Shown here piece after piece: positions 35,945-45,300 of a stretch of DNA of 64,000 nucleotides; the stretch's first letter is position 1; each line of letters opens with the position of its first letter. The stretch is taken from positions 141,535,442 through 141,599,441 of the forward strand of contig OW804096.1 in NCBI GenBank assembly GCA_942159475.1. Direction: 5' to 3'. Source of the DNA: Sthenelais limicola. Its lineage: Eukaryota > Annelida > Polychaeta > Phyllodocida > Sigalionidae. Made by a program: the position numbers and the translations under genes. Below the pieces are notes generated by a model that saw only the letters and a program-made list of their open reading frames with translations, did no database searches and was not told the DNA's origin.

Positions 35945-36111
35945 AGGGGAACGGAGATGGGTAGGTGGAGCAGGGGGAGCAGGGGGAGCAGAAGGAGCAG
36001 GAGCAGGAGCAGGAGCAGGAGGAGCAGGAGGAGCAGGAGCAGGAGGAGCAGGAGGAGCAGGAGCAGGAGGAGCAGGAGGAGCAGGAGGAGCAGGAGGAGC
36101 AGGAGGAGCAA

Positions 36112-36142
<31 letters not shown>

Positions 36143-36245
36143 GGGAGCAAGAGTAGGAGCAGGAGCAGGAGCAGGAGGAGCAAGGGCAGGAGCAGGAGGA
36201 GCAGCGGGAGCATGCAGGAGCAGAAGCAGGAGCAGGAGCAGCAGG

Positions 36246-36313
<68 letters not shown>

Positions 36314-36362
36314 AAGGAGCAGGAGCAGGAGCAGAAGAAGCAGAAGCAGGAGTAGGAGCAGA

Positions 36363-36418
<56 letters not shown>

Positions 36419-36421
36419 CAG
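35945..36421. repeat. (GGAGCA)n hexanucleotide array
   Basis: About 470 bp of GGAGCA/GGAGGAGCA units. Frames give poly-Leu, Glu/Gln, Ala/Pro or Arg/Ser runs, all artefacts. It is the reverse complement of the 34245-34928 satellite. Confidence 0.93.
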
Positions 36422-36537
36422 AATGAGATGGGACAGGAAGAAGAGAATGGCTTTTACATGGGCTGGAAAAAATGGAACAAAAAGAAGAAATCTTTAATTT
36501 TTGCCCGACGTTAACTGGGAGTGCGGCTATAACCATG

Positions 36538-36650
36538 TGTGATGTGTTACAGAAAAATGAGTCTTGAGTTAAAGAAACATATGCGATAAATACTTCTTTA
36601 TCTTTTTGTGTTTGAAAATACATTTAGCAATTTTCTGCACAGACAATCAC
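36538..36650. repeat. MITE family B, truncated copy
   Basis: It starts TGTGATGTGTTACAGAAAAA and loses similarity within about 110 bp. Confidence 0.55.
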
Positions 36651-36688
36651 TATTAGTATATGTGCCTTCTACAACCAGCAGTTCTATA

Positions 36689-36926
36689 AGGGTCAGACTT
36701 TCAGCAAATGTACAATTGTCAGCTGTACACATTTAGTAAATTCTGCTAAATTAGGCTGCAATTTGGTCAATACTTGGTGAATTCGAGTATATTCGGCATT
36801 GCACTGATTCTAGCAATTTGTTTGGTTGAGTTGAACTGTATTTTGAACTTTTATCTTCGTCTGAAATTTGGGATATTTGAGAGGATTGTTGAAGGTGAAT
36901 TGTACATTTTCTGAAAATCTGACCCA
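36689..36926 (+). mobile_element. MITE family A copy
   Basis: TIRs GGGTCAGACTTTCAGCAAAT and TTTTCTGAAAATCTGACCCA. Confidence 0.8.
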
Positions 36927-37119
36927 TATTTGTGAACTGATGTAGAACTAGTGCTTTATCGACGCAACTTTGTTATGATATTGCGCACATGTTAACAACC
37001 AACAAACTTTTATCAACGATCGTTTTCATTGATTTGCCTGAAAAGCATCAACACAGATGAACAATGAAAACGTCTAAAGAAAGAAGAGGGCAAATATACT
37101 AATAAACCTATGATACTGG

Positions 37120-37205
37120 TTCTATGCTGACACGGGAAGATAACGGAGTGATGCAACACTCAGCCTTTGACTTTGTTTCGTATCACTCCGACATTTCCCG
37201 CCCCG
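37120..37205. repeat. Short inverted repeat
   Basis: CGGGAAGATAACGGAGTGAT pairs imperfectly with ATCACTCCGACATTTCCCG. Confidence 0.6.
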
Positions 37206-37319
37206 CTCCAAACTCGCACCATAAGTTGTTAGTAAAGTACTGAAATATGTATTCCCTTATAAATGATGTCGTTTGTTTGAAATACATATATAATTATATA
37301 TACACATCCTTTCGGTACA

Positions 37320-37440
37320 CAGTCTTGAAATTTGGCACACATATTGAAGCCACTAAGAGGGCCAATCAACCCAAACATGAAAATACTCCTATAAGAGATC
37401 TTGTGAATAAGAAACTTGGAAAAGTATCAATATTCCGATG
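37320..37440 (+). repeat. MITE family B, decayed interior
   Basis: TTGAAATTTGGCACACATAT, AACATGAAAATACTCCTATA and AGAGATCTTGTGAATAAG resemble the family interior. No TIR remains. Confidence 0.45.
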
Positions 37441-37639
37441 TATTGAATTGAATTGAAAAATACCTTTATATGTGTCTGAAGTTATACAAGTATGAGATAG
37501 ACAAATGGTTAATCCGGCTTCTAGATAAAATCCAGATATTCCAGCCATTACCTTTATAAAAAAGGATTTCTATACTAAGAGAGTGACCGACTTATAAGTA
37601 CACGATATTTAACAAAGACAAGTTAAAGTTATAAAACAA

Positions 37640-37895
37640 ATTATTACGTTGTATTAAACACATTGCTCATTACTCTGAAAATAACGTATCTAGAGTGATT
37701 TACGCATAGTATGTATTTCACTATTACCGGTAAAATTTGAATTTATGACTCCATTTTTTTCATGTTTTCATGATTGAAAGCATGTATAATGAATCTGTTA
37801 ACCAACTCGTTGGTTTCAGTCGCTTAGAATATTACACGAGTTGCGTAGGTACTCACACTCCTTCAACCAACGTGTTAGTTAACCTGTATAATTAT
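37640..37895 (-). mobile_element. Foldback element family E, inverted copy
   Basis: Reverse complement of 21955-22215. Its hairpin end (GTTAACCAACTCGTTGGTTT then CCAACGTGTTAGTTAACC) faces the assembly gap and the retroelement. Confidence 0.65.
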
Positions 37896-37955
37896 AAAAC
37901 AAGTTATACAAAAGATAATACAAAAACTGACTAATATCATGTATTATGGCTCATT

Positions 37956-38155
37956 NNNNNNNNNNNNNNNNNNNNNNNNNNNNNNNNNNNNNNNNNNNNN
38001 NNNNNNNNNNNNNNNNNNNNNNNNNNNNNNNNNNNNNNNNNNNNNNNNNNNNNNNNNNNNNNNNNNNNNNNNNNNNNNNNNNNNNNNNNNNNNNNNNNNN
38101 NNNNNNNNNNNNNNNNNNNNNNNNNNNNNNNNNNNNNNNNNNNNNNNNNNNNNNN
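37956..38155. other. Assembly gap (200 N)
   Basis: Exactly 200 N, a conventional placeholder of unknown true size. ORFs called across it are meaningless. It lies where the 5' LTR of the downstream retroelement would be expected. Confidence 0.99.
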
Positions 38156-39088
38156 TTATTGCATATAGGTATTTGAGGCTGACTTGAATTTACAGGAACA
38201 CACAAGTAAGTGTTTATATATTTGGCATGAAAGTGAAACATTTTAAAATGGTTTCACTACACATTTTTTGGAATATGTAGAGACTATTTTCACATCAATT
38301 GCATTTTAGAATGATTCAATATGGCCAGGCAATGAACCTCAAGGAGATTTTTCGAAACATATTGAGTGCATTAAGATATATACATGGGTGCTGTATAACA
38401 TTCAAGCACATATGGGAATGTAGTGGGATTTGAAAAACATCAGTTCCACTATAAGAAGTCTTAATGCTCAGTAAAATTGTAGAAATTGTGTGATGGGTCA
38501 GTGAAGCATTTAATTCCAAATTATGTGAAATATTAGTAAAAACATCTAATGCCAAGTGTGTAATAAGATCAGTGACTCTTTAATACCAGTTTTGTCTTGC
38601 AAAATATTAAACATATGGCAACATAGTGGGAGATCAATTTCACTAATGTTTAATGACATTCCACAAATAGACAGACAAAAGTGAAACAGGATGAACAGTT
38701 TCACTAGTATGCAATAAGACAATAGAAACAATATTATAGATTATTTGGTGAACTTCCATGCATATACTAGATGTCAGAAAATCGGATATCAGTTTATTTG
38801 TTCAGACAGATGGAGTATCAAGTCAGAAGTCTCTCTAGAACATGGGATTATAACATACTATATTACAAAGTTTAAATTGATAGGTTTATGTCACAAACCT
38901 CTATGGAAATAATTGAAGAAACATTTGAAGAACTGTGTTGAATGATTATTTGAATAATTATTTGAAGAACTGTGTTGAACAGTTATTTGAAGAAACATTT
39001 GAAGAACTGTGTTGATTAATTGTTTGAAGAAATATTTGAAAGACTCTGGCTTGAAGAAGTATGTTGTTTGTTTTCCAAATTATATGCA
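38156..39088 (+). other. Retroelement 5' leader
   Basis: About 0.93 kb between the gap and the gag ATG. It has more than twenty ATG triplets, all upstream of gag. Degenerate repeats are visible: variants of TTTCACTAATGTTTAATGAC recur at 38630-38720, and TTTGAAGAACTGTGTTGA recurs at 38922-39018 (three to four copies). These may be packaging or structural elements, which I cannot test. No primer-binding site matching a tRNA 3' end was recognised. Confidence 0.55.
38203..38211 (+). promoter_or_regulatory. Putative 5' splice donor (CAA|GTAAGT)
   Basis: GTAAGT matches the metazoan donor consensus at all six intron positions; the cut would fall after 38205. No ATG precedes it after the gap, so a spliced mRNA would first meet the ATG of env or of the 3' ORF. 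Use in vivo is inferred. Confidence 0.55.
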
Positions 39089-42000
39089 ATGGGAGGTAAA
39101 AAGAATAAAAAGCAAAAGAAGATTCCAGAAGGTTATTCTCTGCAGCAGATGGTTAGGCATTTGAGAAACAAGAAGGTTTATGTGTCAGAAGTCAATATCC
39201 CGACTGATAATACTTTAAATCCTGAAGAAGACACACATGCGAACGAAGTCGACATTGTTGGAACGCCTGTGAAAGGAACTTATCCGAATCTAGAAAGAAC
39301 GAGGCAGCAACAGCGCCAAATAGAAATAACTGGTGGATTCGGAATGTTTGACAGTGAGACTACAGACAATTTCAGGAGATTCATGGAAGGACATAGAGCT
39401 AGAATGGAGTCTAGACAGCAGATGCCAGCAGCGCAGTCGGGATCACAGAATTTCGGCCGTGGAGCGCTTGAATCACCTCCGAACGATTGTTTTGGTTTTG
39501 ATGCAGGTGAAGATCAAGTGGACATGAGAGACAATAATATTCAGTGCTCATTTCAGGACAGATCTCCCTCAAAAGAAAGTCACAAAGGTGGTAGTGGAAG
39601 TGGTCCCAGTGCAGGTGATAATCAACCATTAGAACAATGGGATTTGTTCAGTGGTAGTGCGAAGGCACAGGGACACAAACCATCAAAGGGGGAGAGGCTC
39701 TTAGCAGAAGAGGAGGACGCAGGAGAAGAGCAAGGAGCTGCGAAAATGGCTACTGCACAGAAAGGGTCACTGAATAGTCCATCAATTCCTGGTGATATTG
39801 ATCAAAGTCCTTCTCATTTGCAGTTGGATCTTCGAGGGGCAAAACCTGATGTTCAGAAAGGATTTATAAGAGAGATCCTAAAGAGGAATCAGCTGGTGAA
39901 GGATGAGCAGGAGAAGAACTATAGACTTCAGGTAGAAAATGGCCAGCTCAGACAGCAAAATAGGGATTTAGCAACGAGGTGTAATGAGTTAGATCATACT
40001 GTTTTGGCTGAGGCTCAGAAGAGAACGGACCTGGTGCAGGTGATGGCGCAGAAGATGGACCATCAAGAGATCGAGCACCAGGGCGAGATGAAATGGTTTA
40101 GAGATAGAGTCAAGCACTTGGAGTTGGAAAACAGGATTTTGGAGATGCAGGCGATAGAGGTACCTGTCCCTCCAATTAACACAGTGGCACAAGCAGTACA
40201 GACAACGCCACAGCGAGTACAGCAAGAGCCGCAACAGGGAACTCCACCTGAGGCAACAAGAGTTACGCAGTCAACGACTCAGAGGCCCCAAGAGCAGCCA
40301 TGGTATCCTGCCTGGAAAAATCCTTTTGCCGGGTTATTTGGCACAACAGAAGCTCAACCGCAGGGAGCATTCAACCCAGTGGTAAACACACCGCATGGTT
40401 CTCCAAGTCGAATCGCTGAAAATTCTCCTGGAAGGCCATTAGTCGCACCTCAACAAACACCATATGAAACAGCGGCAAATACACCCTATCATACCGCTGT
40501 GAATACAGTTTACAATACGGCTGTAAACACACCCGAGCGCCCGCAAATGCATACGCCATTGCGTCAGGCAGATTTTGATGGGGCCATGAGGGCACATAGT
40601 ACCCCAGGGAGGCGACAAGAAGATGTCCCTGGAGGCACACCACCACCTTCGTATAGGAATATTGGGGAGGCGGCATACCGTCCGAGGCCGACAGCCCCAA
40701 TTCTCACTGGAATGCAGGGGGTAGATAATGGCATTTACAATCCCATGAATGCCACACAAAGTCCTCAGCATTCATTCAGTATGCCAGGCATAGTCCCTAT
40801 AGATCATCCGGAGAGACACAGGGATGATACAGGGCCAATAGACCAGCAAGAAAATCGCACGGTAGATGCGAGGCAGGTGGATCGCCATGAAAGAGACAGA
40901 GATGTGGCAATACCAACAGGCCCCGAGTGGCAAGACAGAGGAAGAGCCTATTGGGAAGCGATTAGACGCACTCAGCCTTTTCCTAATACTCGCAGTGAGT
41001 ATAGGGAAAATGAACGTCGTTTGACACAGTATAGTGACAGGGAGCGGGACAGAGAACGTTGTTCTACTCCAGACAGTGTAAGACACAGGAGGCGAAGAAG
41101 GCGACCCAGGAAGGATAGTGACAAGAAATATCAGTCTGATTGGTCAAGTTCTGACAGTTCATCAGAGACAGATAAGTCCGATATTTCAGGTGAAACTGAA
41201 AGTCGTATCAGAGCTATAAGTCACAAGAAAAAGGGTTTTTCTCAGAAGGATAGGACACCACACTCCTCTGTAACAAAGGCTCTGGCAATGGTTCCCGAGA
41301 TATTTAGAGAAGCAACCGCGGCTGTATCCGCTGAGCAGTTTTTGGACGATTATGAAGAATACACTGAATCTCTAGGGGCACCAGATAATTTGAAGGTCCA
41401 GGGTGTAAAGAAATTTGTCAAAGGAAAGGCCCTAAATTTTTTTAAGGCTTTTAGAGCAAGGAATCCTGCAGCATCATTTGACACGCTGAAGCGAAAGTTT
41501 CTGGAGGAATTTGGAAAGCTAAGTTATACAGAGATGATGAAGGGATATGCTCAGAGAAAGCAAGGGCAGGACGAAAGTGTGGAGGAGTATAATGCAGATA
41601 TGTTAGTCCTTTTGGCGAACTCCGGATTGGAGGAGGATCTGCAGGTGAAGTTCTATGTCACCAACCTAAAGCCCAGTCTATCAAAGAGGGTGATGGCAGA
41701 TGATGTTACAACTATGCGTCGTGCCATAGCCTCAGCAATCAAGCATGAGGTAAATGATGTCGCCATAGCAGAAGACAAGGTGACAGATCTGCTTTCCAAA
41801 GCAGCAGCTGTAAAAGCGATTAGAGATGCTGGGTATACCACAGATGACCAAGAGGACAGGAATGGGTCATTTAAGAAGAGGTATAATGATAAAAAGGGTG
41901 GTGACAGGTATCAGCGCAACTGGTCAGAAAGTAGAGATAGTAGTGCTGGTAGAGGAAGAGAAAAGAACAGAGGAAACAACAACTACAATTCCTCAAATGG

Positions 42001-42352
42001 AAGGTATAACAGTAGGGACAGGTCTACTGGTAAACCTAAGGACTGTGGATGTAGATGCTCATCCGGTAATGAAAGTAGAGGTAGAACCCCTACAAGATCG
42101 CCAGGAAGATCAAACTCCTATAATCGATCAGATTCTTTTAATAGACAAAATTCGAACAGATCGAATTCTTACAATAGACAAAATTCAAGCAGATCGAATT
42201 CATTTAATAGGAATTCAGGAAGGGCGGATCGAGAGTCTGATACTGATATTGGACAGAGGTCTGACAAGAGAAAGAAAAATATAGATCAAAGGGATTTAAC
42301 TCCTTTTAGAGACAATAAGAAATTAACTACTTTCAATGATGGGGACAACTAA
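39089..42352 (+). CDS. gag: Gag structural polyprotein (1087 aa)
   Basis: Forms the core particle and packages RNA. The first in-frame ATG is 39089; the frame is open upstream only from a TTG. The N terminus MGGKKNKKQKK fits the N-myristoylation pattern (Gly2, small residue at 3, Asn6) and adds a lysine patch, as in retroviral matrix. Residues about 257-351 are heptad-rich and Gln/Glu/Leu-rich (coiled coil). 360-570 is Pro/Thr/Gln-rich with a repeated AVNT-type motif. 649-707 is an Arg run then a Ser/Asp tract. The Retrotrans_gag-like capsid spans about 747-884, with an MHR-like QGQDESVEEY near 826. The tail (about 927-1050) has no CCHC knuckle; it is Arg/Ser/Asn-rich with SNSYNRQNS-type repeats and a small Cys cluster (DCGCRC). 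The length is two to three times a usual Ty3/gypsy Gag. Confidence 0.92.
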   Translation: MGGKKNKKQKKIPEGYSLQQMVRHLRNKKVYVSEVNIPTDNTLNPEEDTHANEVDIVGTPVKGTYPNLERTRQQQRQIEITGGFGMFDSETTDNFRRFMEGHRARMESRQQMPAAQSGSQNFGRGALESPPNDCFGFDAGEDQVDMRDNNIQCSFQDRSPSKESHKGGSGSGPSAGDNQPLEQWDLFSGSAKAQGHKPSKGERLLAEEEDAGEEQGAAKMATAQKGSLNSPSIPGDIDQSPSHLQLDLRGAKPDVQKGFIREILKRNQLVKDEQEKNYRLQVENGQLRQQNRDLATRCNELDHTVLAEAQKRTDLVQVMAQKMDHQEIEHQGEMKWFRDRVKHLELENRILEMQAIEVPVPPINTVAQAVQTTPQRVQQEPQQGTPPEATRVTQSTTQRPQEQPWYPAWKNPFAGLFGTTEAQPQGAFNPVVNTPHGSPSRIAENSPGRPLVAPQQTPYETAANTPYHTAVNTVYNTAVNTPERPQMHTPLRQADFDGAMRAHSTPGRRQEDVPGGTPPPSYRNIGEAAYRPRPTAPILTGMQGVDNGIYNPMNATQSPQHSFSMPGIVPIDHPERHRDDTGPIDQQENRTVDARQVDRHERDRDVAIPTGPEWQDRGRAYWEAIRRTQPFPNTRSEYRENERRLTQYSDRERDRERCSTPDSVRHRRRRRRPRKDSDKKYQSDWSSSDSSSETDKSDISGETESRIRAISHKKKGFSQKDRTPHSSVTKALAMVPEIFREATAAVSAEQFLDDYEEYTESLGAPDNLKVQGVKKFVKGKALNFFKAFRARNPAASFDTLKRKFLEEFGKLSYTEMMKGYAQRKQGQDESVEEYNADMLVLLANSGLEEDLQVKFYVTNLKPSLSKRVMADDVTTMRRAIASAIKHEVNDVAIAEDKVTDLLSKAAAVKAIRDAGYTTDDQEDRNGSFKKRYNDKKGGDRYQRNWSESRDSSAGRGREKNRGNNNYNSSNGRYNSRDRSTGKPKDCGCRCSSGNESRGRTPTRSPGRSNSYNRSDSFNRQNSNRSNSYNRQNSSRSNSFNRNSGRADRESDTDIGQRSDKRKKNIDQRDLTPFRDNKKLTTFNDGDN
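42327..42352 (+). promoter_or_regulatory. gag-pol overlap, candidate +1 frameshift window
   Basis: The pol frame is closed by TAA at 42324-42326 and open from 42327. Gag stops with TAA at 42350-42352. Pol is in the +1 (equally -2) frame relative to gag, so a shift must occur in these 26 nt, unless Pol starts independently at the ATGATG at 42336. No classical heptanucleotide slip site is evident. Confidence 0.7.
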
Positions 42353-45300
42353 AGACATTGAAAGACAGGTACATGAAGGGAAGCGGGAAGAGATTGGTAA
42401 GATCTCAAGACTCAACAAGAATGGGGAAATTATTCCCATTGAAGATTCTGTGGACCCAGCAGAGGGCTTTTATAACATTGAAAGTGACTCATACGATCTT
42501 GTAACTTTATTTCAGGAGAGTGAGAAAGGCGTTGACAGAATCAAAATGGCCGTAAAGAACGGATTTGTGCGTGCTACCATAGGGGGATTCACTGATATTC
42601 CTTTCTTGGTTGACACGGGGGCGACTTGCACATGTGTTAGTGAGGTAGTGTATAAAGGTATAGTGGCACAAATGGGTAATCTCCCTATTAGAAAATTTAG
42701 GAAAAAGATTTTTCTAGCGGATAACTCTTCCCGTCAGGTTCACTTCAAAGTACAATTAGTATTGACAATGTATGGAAGAAAATTTAGGCATTGGTTTGAT
42801 GTACTACCAGGCTTAAGTTGCCCTTTAATAATGGGGGTTGATTTTATGAGAAAATATAGAACTCAGATAAATTTCAATTTGGATAGACACCATACGTATG
42901 TCATTAGATCAGATAGAAATTTTAAAATTCCTCCAAACTCTGAGTTTGAGTTCACAAACTCAGTAGTAGCCCCTTGGGACATATCAGATACAGTAGGGGT
43001 TACTGAAAATGTAAAAAGAAAGACTCCTGTTCCATATCTGGTGAAGAGAGCACTGGTAAAGCCAAACACCATGGGTAATAGGATCAGGATGTGTGTATAT
43101 AATAGTAGCAAGGGTTGGTACTCTGTAAAAAAGGGCTCTATATTGGGTATATATGAAATGGCCGATGAAAAAGATTTTTCACCCCTCAATGACGAAGCGA
43201 CTGTGAACGAAAATTCACAGGGCGAGTCTGTAAATATGATTGATTCGGGAAACAATAGAAATGTCTCGAAGTGTACAGATAATTCTGGGACTTGCCCAGA
43301 CACAATCACTGACAAGGGTGATAGGGTGGATATAGTTACAGGTGAGTCCTCAGAAGGGGGTTATTTTGAGTATAAAAAGTATCAAATGGGTCTGAATCTT
43401 GATCCAGTGCAAAGGGAACAACTTTTGCATCTCCTGATGAAACAAGATGACGTTTTTGTCGGGAAGGATCAGAAGATAGGAAGGGCCAAAGGATACGAAC
43501 ATAGGATAGATTTGAAGAAGGACTACGAGCCAAAGGCCATGCATCCCTATAGGTTGAATCCGAGGATGAAAGAGGTTATGAGAAAACTTCTGAAGGAGCA
43601 AGTGGATCAAGACGTCATTGAGAAGACTGATGAGATAGTAGAATTTGCGTCACCTGCATTTTTGGTGCAGAAGCCTAGTGACCCTGGGGCACCCAAAGCG
43701 TATCGAATAGTGGCGGATTTCAGGTCGTTAAATAGTATGATCAAAGACCAGGCTAGGACGTTTCCCAGCGCAGAGGAGACCATAGAGGCGGTTGGCGAAT
43801 TGGAAGGGAAGTATTTCTCTAAAGTCGACGCTCAAAGTGGTTTTCATCAAATTGCGATTAGAAAGAAGGATCGTCTGACCACGGCAATAAGTACATGTGA
43901 TGGAATATATGTGTACAAATGCATGCCGATGGGGCTGAAGACATCTCCAAAGGCTTTCCATGCGGTAATTGAAAATGTACTAACAGCAGTACCATCTGCA
44001 CTTCCATATGTAGATGATATCTTGATAGCTAGCAAGACATGGAAGGAACATCTAAAGCATTTGAGACAGGTCTTTGAAGCATTCCGAAGGGTGAACATTA
44101 GATTCAAAAGGGAAAAATGTTACTTCGGATTGGATGCGGTACCATTCTTGGGATTTAAAATTACCTCCAGAGGTTTGCAGCCAAATCAGGACAAAGTGGA
44201 AGCTATTGAAAGTTACCCAGTTCCTAAGACGGCCAAGCAGGTTCGAGCTTTTAATGGCCTAGCAAATTACTATAGGGCATTCATCCCTGATTTCAGTCAC
44301 ATAATGATCCCATTATACAAATTGACAAAGAAAGATGTCAAGTTTGAATGGACCAAAGAATGTCAGGTGGCTTTCGATAAAATTAGAAAGACTATTTGTA
44401 CTGAGGTCTTGCTTCATTATCCTAATTACAAGAACCCTTTCGTGGTGGCGACCGACGCCAGTTCCACGGCGCTCGGGGCGGTAATAAGTCAGAAGGATAG
44501 TGAGGGTAATTTGAGGCCGGTGGCATTTGCAGGGAGGTCATTACTTAGCGCCGAGACACGCTATAGTACCACAGATCGCGAACTTTTGGGAATAAAGTTT
44601 GCTTTACGTAAGTTTAGGCACTATCTGTTGGGAAATAAGTGTACAATATTGACGGATCATGCAGCGTTGGTAGCTCTGAACTCTAAACGTGATTTGTCCG
44701 GTAGGATGTATAGATCACTGGAAGAGATGATGGAGTACGACTATAATATTCAGCATGTGAAGGGAAAATTGAACTTGGTCCCAGATGCGTTGTCGCGAAG
44801 AGACTATCCTATCTCAATAAAACAGCAAGAACTAGAACTAGCTGCTCCAAAGAAGAAAGGAGTAACTTTCAACCCAATAGATATGGTCAAGCCTTTCCAT
44901 CAAGAGGAGTGTTGTGAGAACCACCCAATCACAAAGATTCGCAAAAGATCCATCCTAAAAGGTTGGAAAGCAGGAGTCCCATTCCCTCAAGGTAATGATG
45001 GGTTAGTTCGGTCAATGTTAGTAGAACATCAGACAGAGACTGTGATACCTTTTGTTGAAGAACATGCAGAGGAGCAGGGAGTGATGCATCATTTGGCGCA
45101 GATGACAGTCACTGAATCTGTATGTGATGAGAGGGTAGCTGTCTTGGAGCCAGTGTTTCAGCAGTTCGGGAAGCCCGCAGGTAAGAAGAATGCCTTTTAT
45201 ACGGTGAAGGTAGTTCAGACCAGGGATTCTACAAAACAAAAGACAAAGGACTCTGAAAAGTTAAGACAAAATAGACAGAAAGCTACCAAGGTAAAGAAAC

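Noticed and set aside
34252..36623. Pro-, Ser-, Leu-, Ala- or Glu/Gln-rich ORFs as low-complexity proteins
   Set aside because: Simple-sequence arrays give such frames on both strands.
37939..38241. ORFs spanning the N run
   Set aside because: Translation of undefined bases.
38614..38640. TGGCAACATAGTGGGAGATC as a tRNA primer-binding site
   Set aside because: It begins TGG but I cannot match it to any tRNA 3' end, and its distance from an LTR is unknown.
39020..39088. Gag start at 39020
   Set aside because: The codon is TTG. The first in-frame ATG is 39089, which also yields the myristoylation-type N terminus.
42040..42065. CCHC zinc knuckle in Gag
   Set aside because: The cysteines (DCGCRC) do not have CX2CX4HX4C spacing and no histidine follows.
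42863..45239. Antisense ORFs inside pol
   Set aside because: Shadows of the coding frame, with no motifs or signals of their own.
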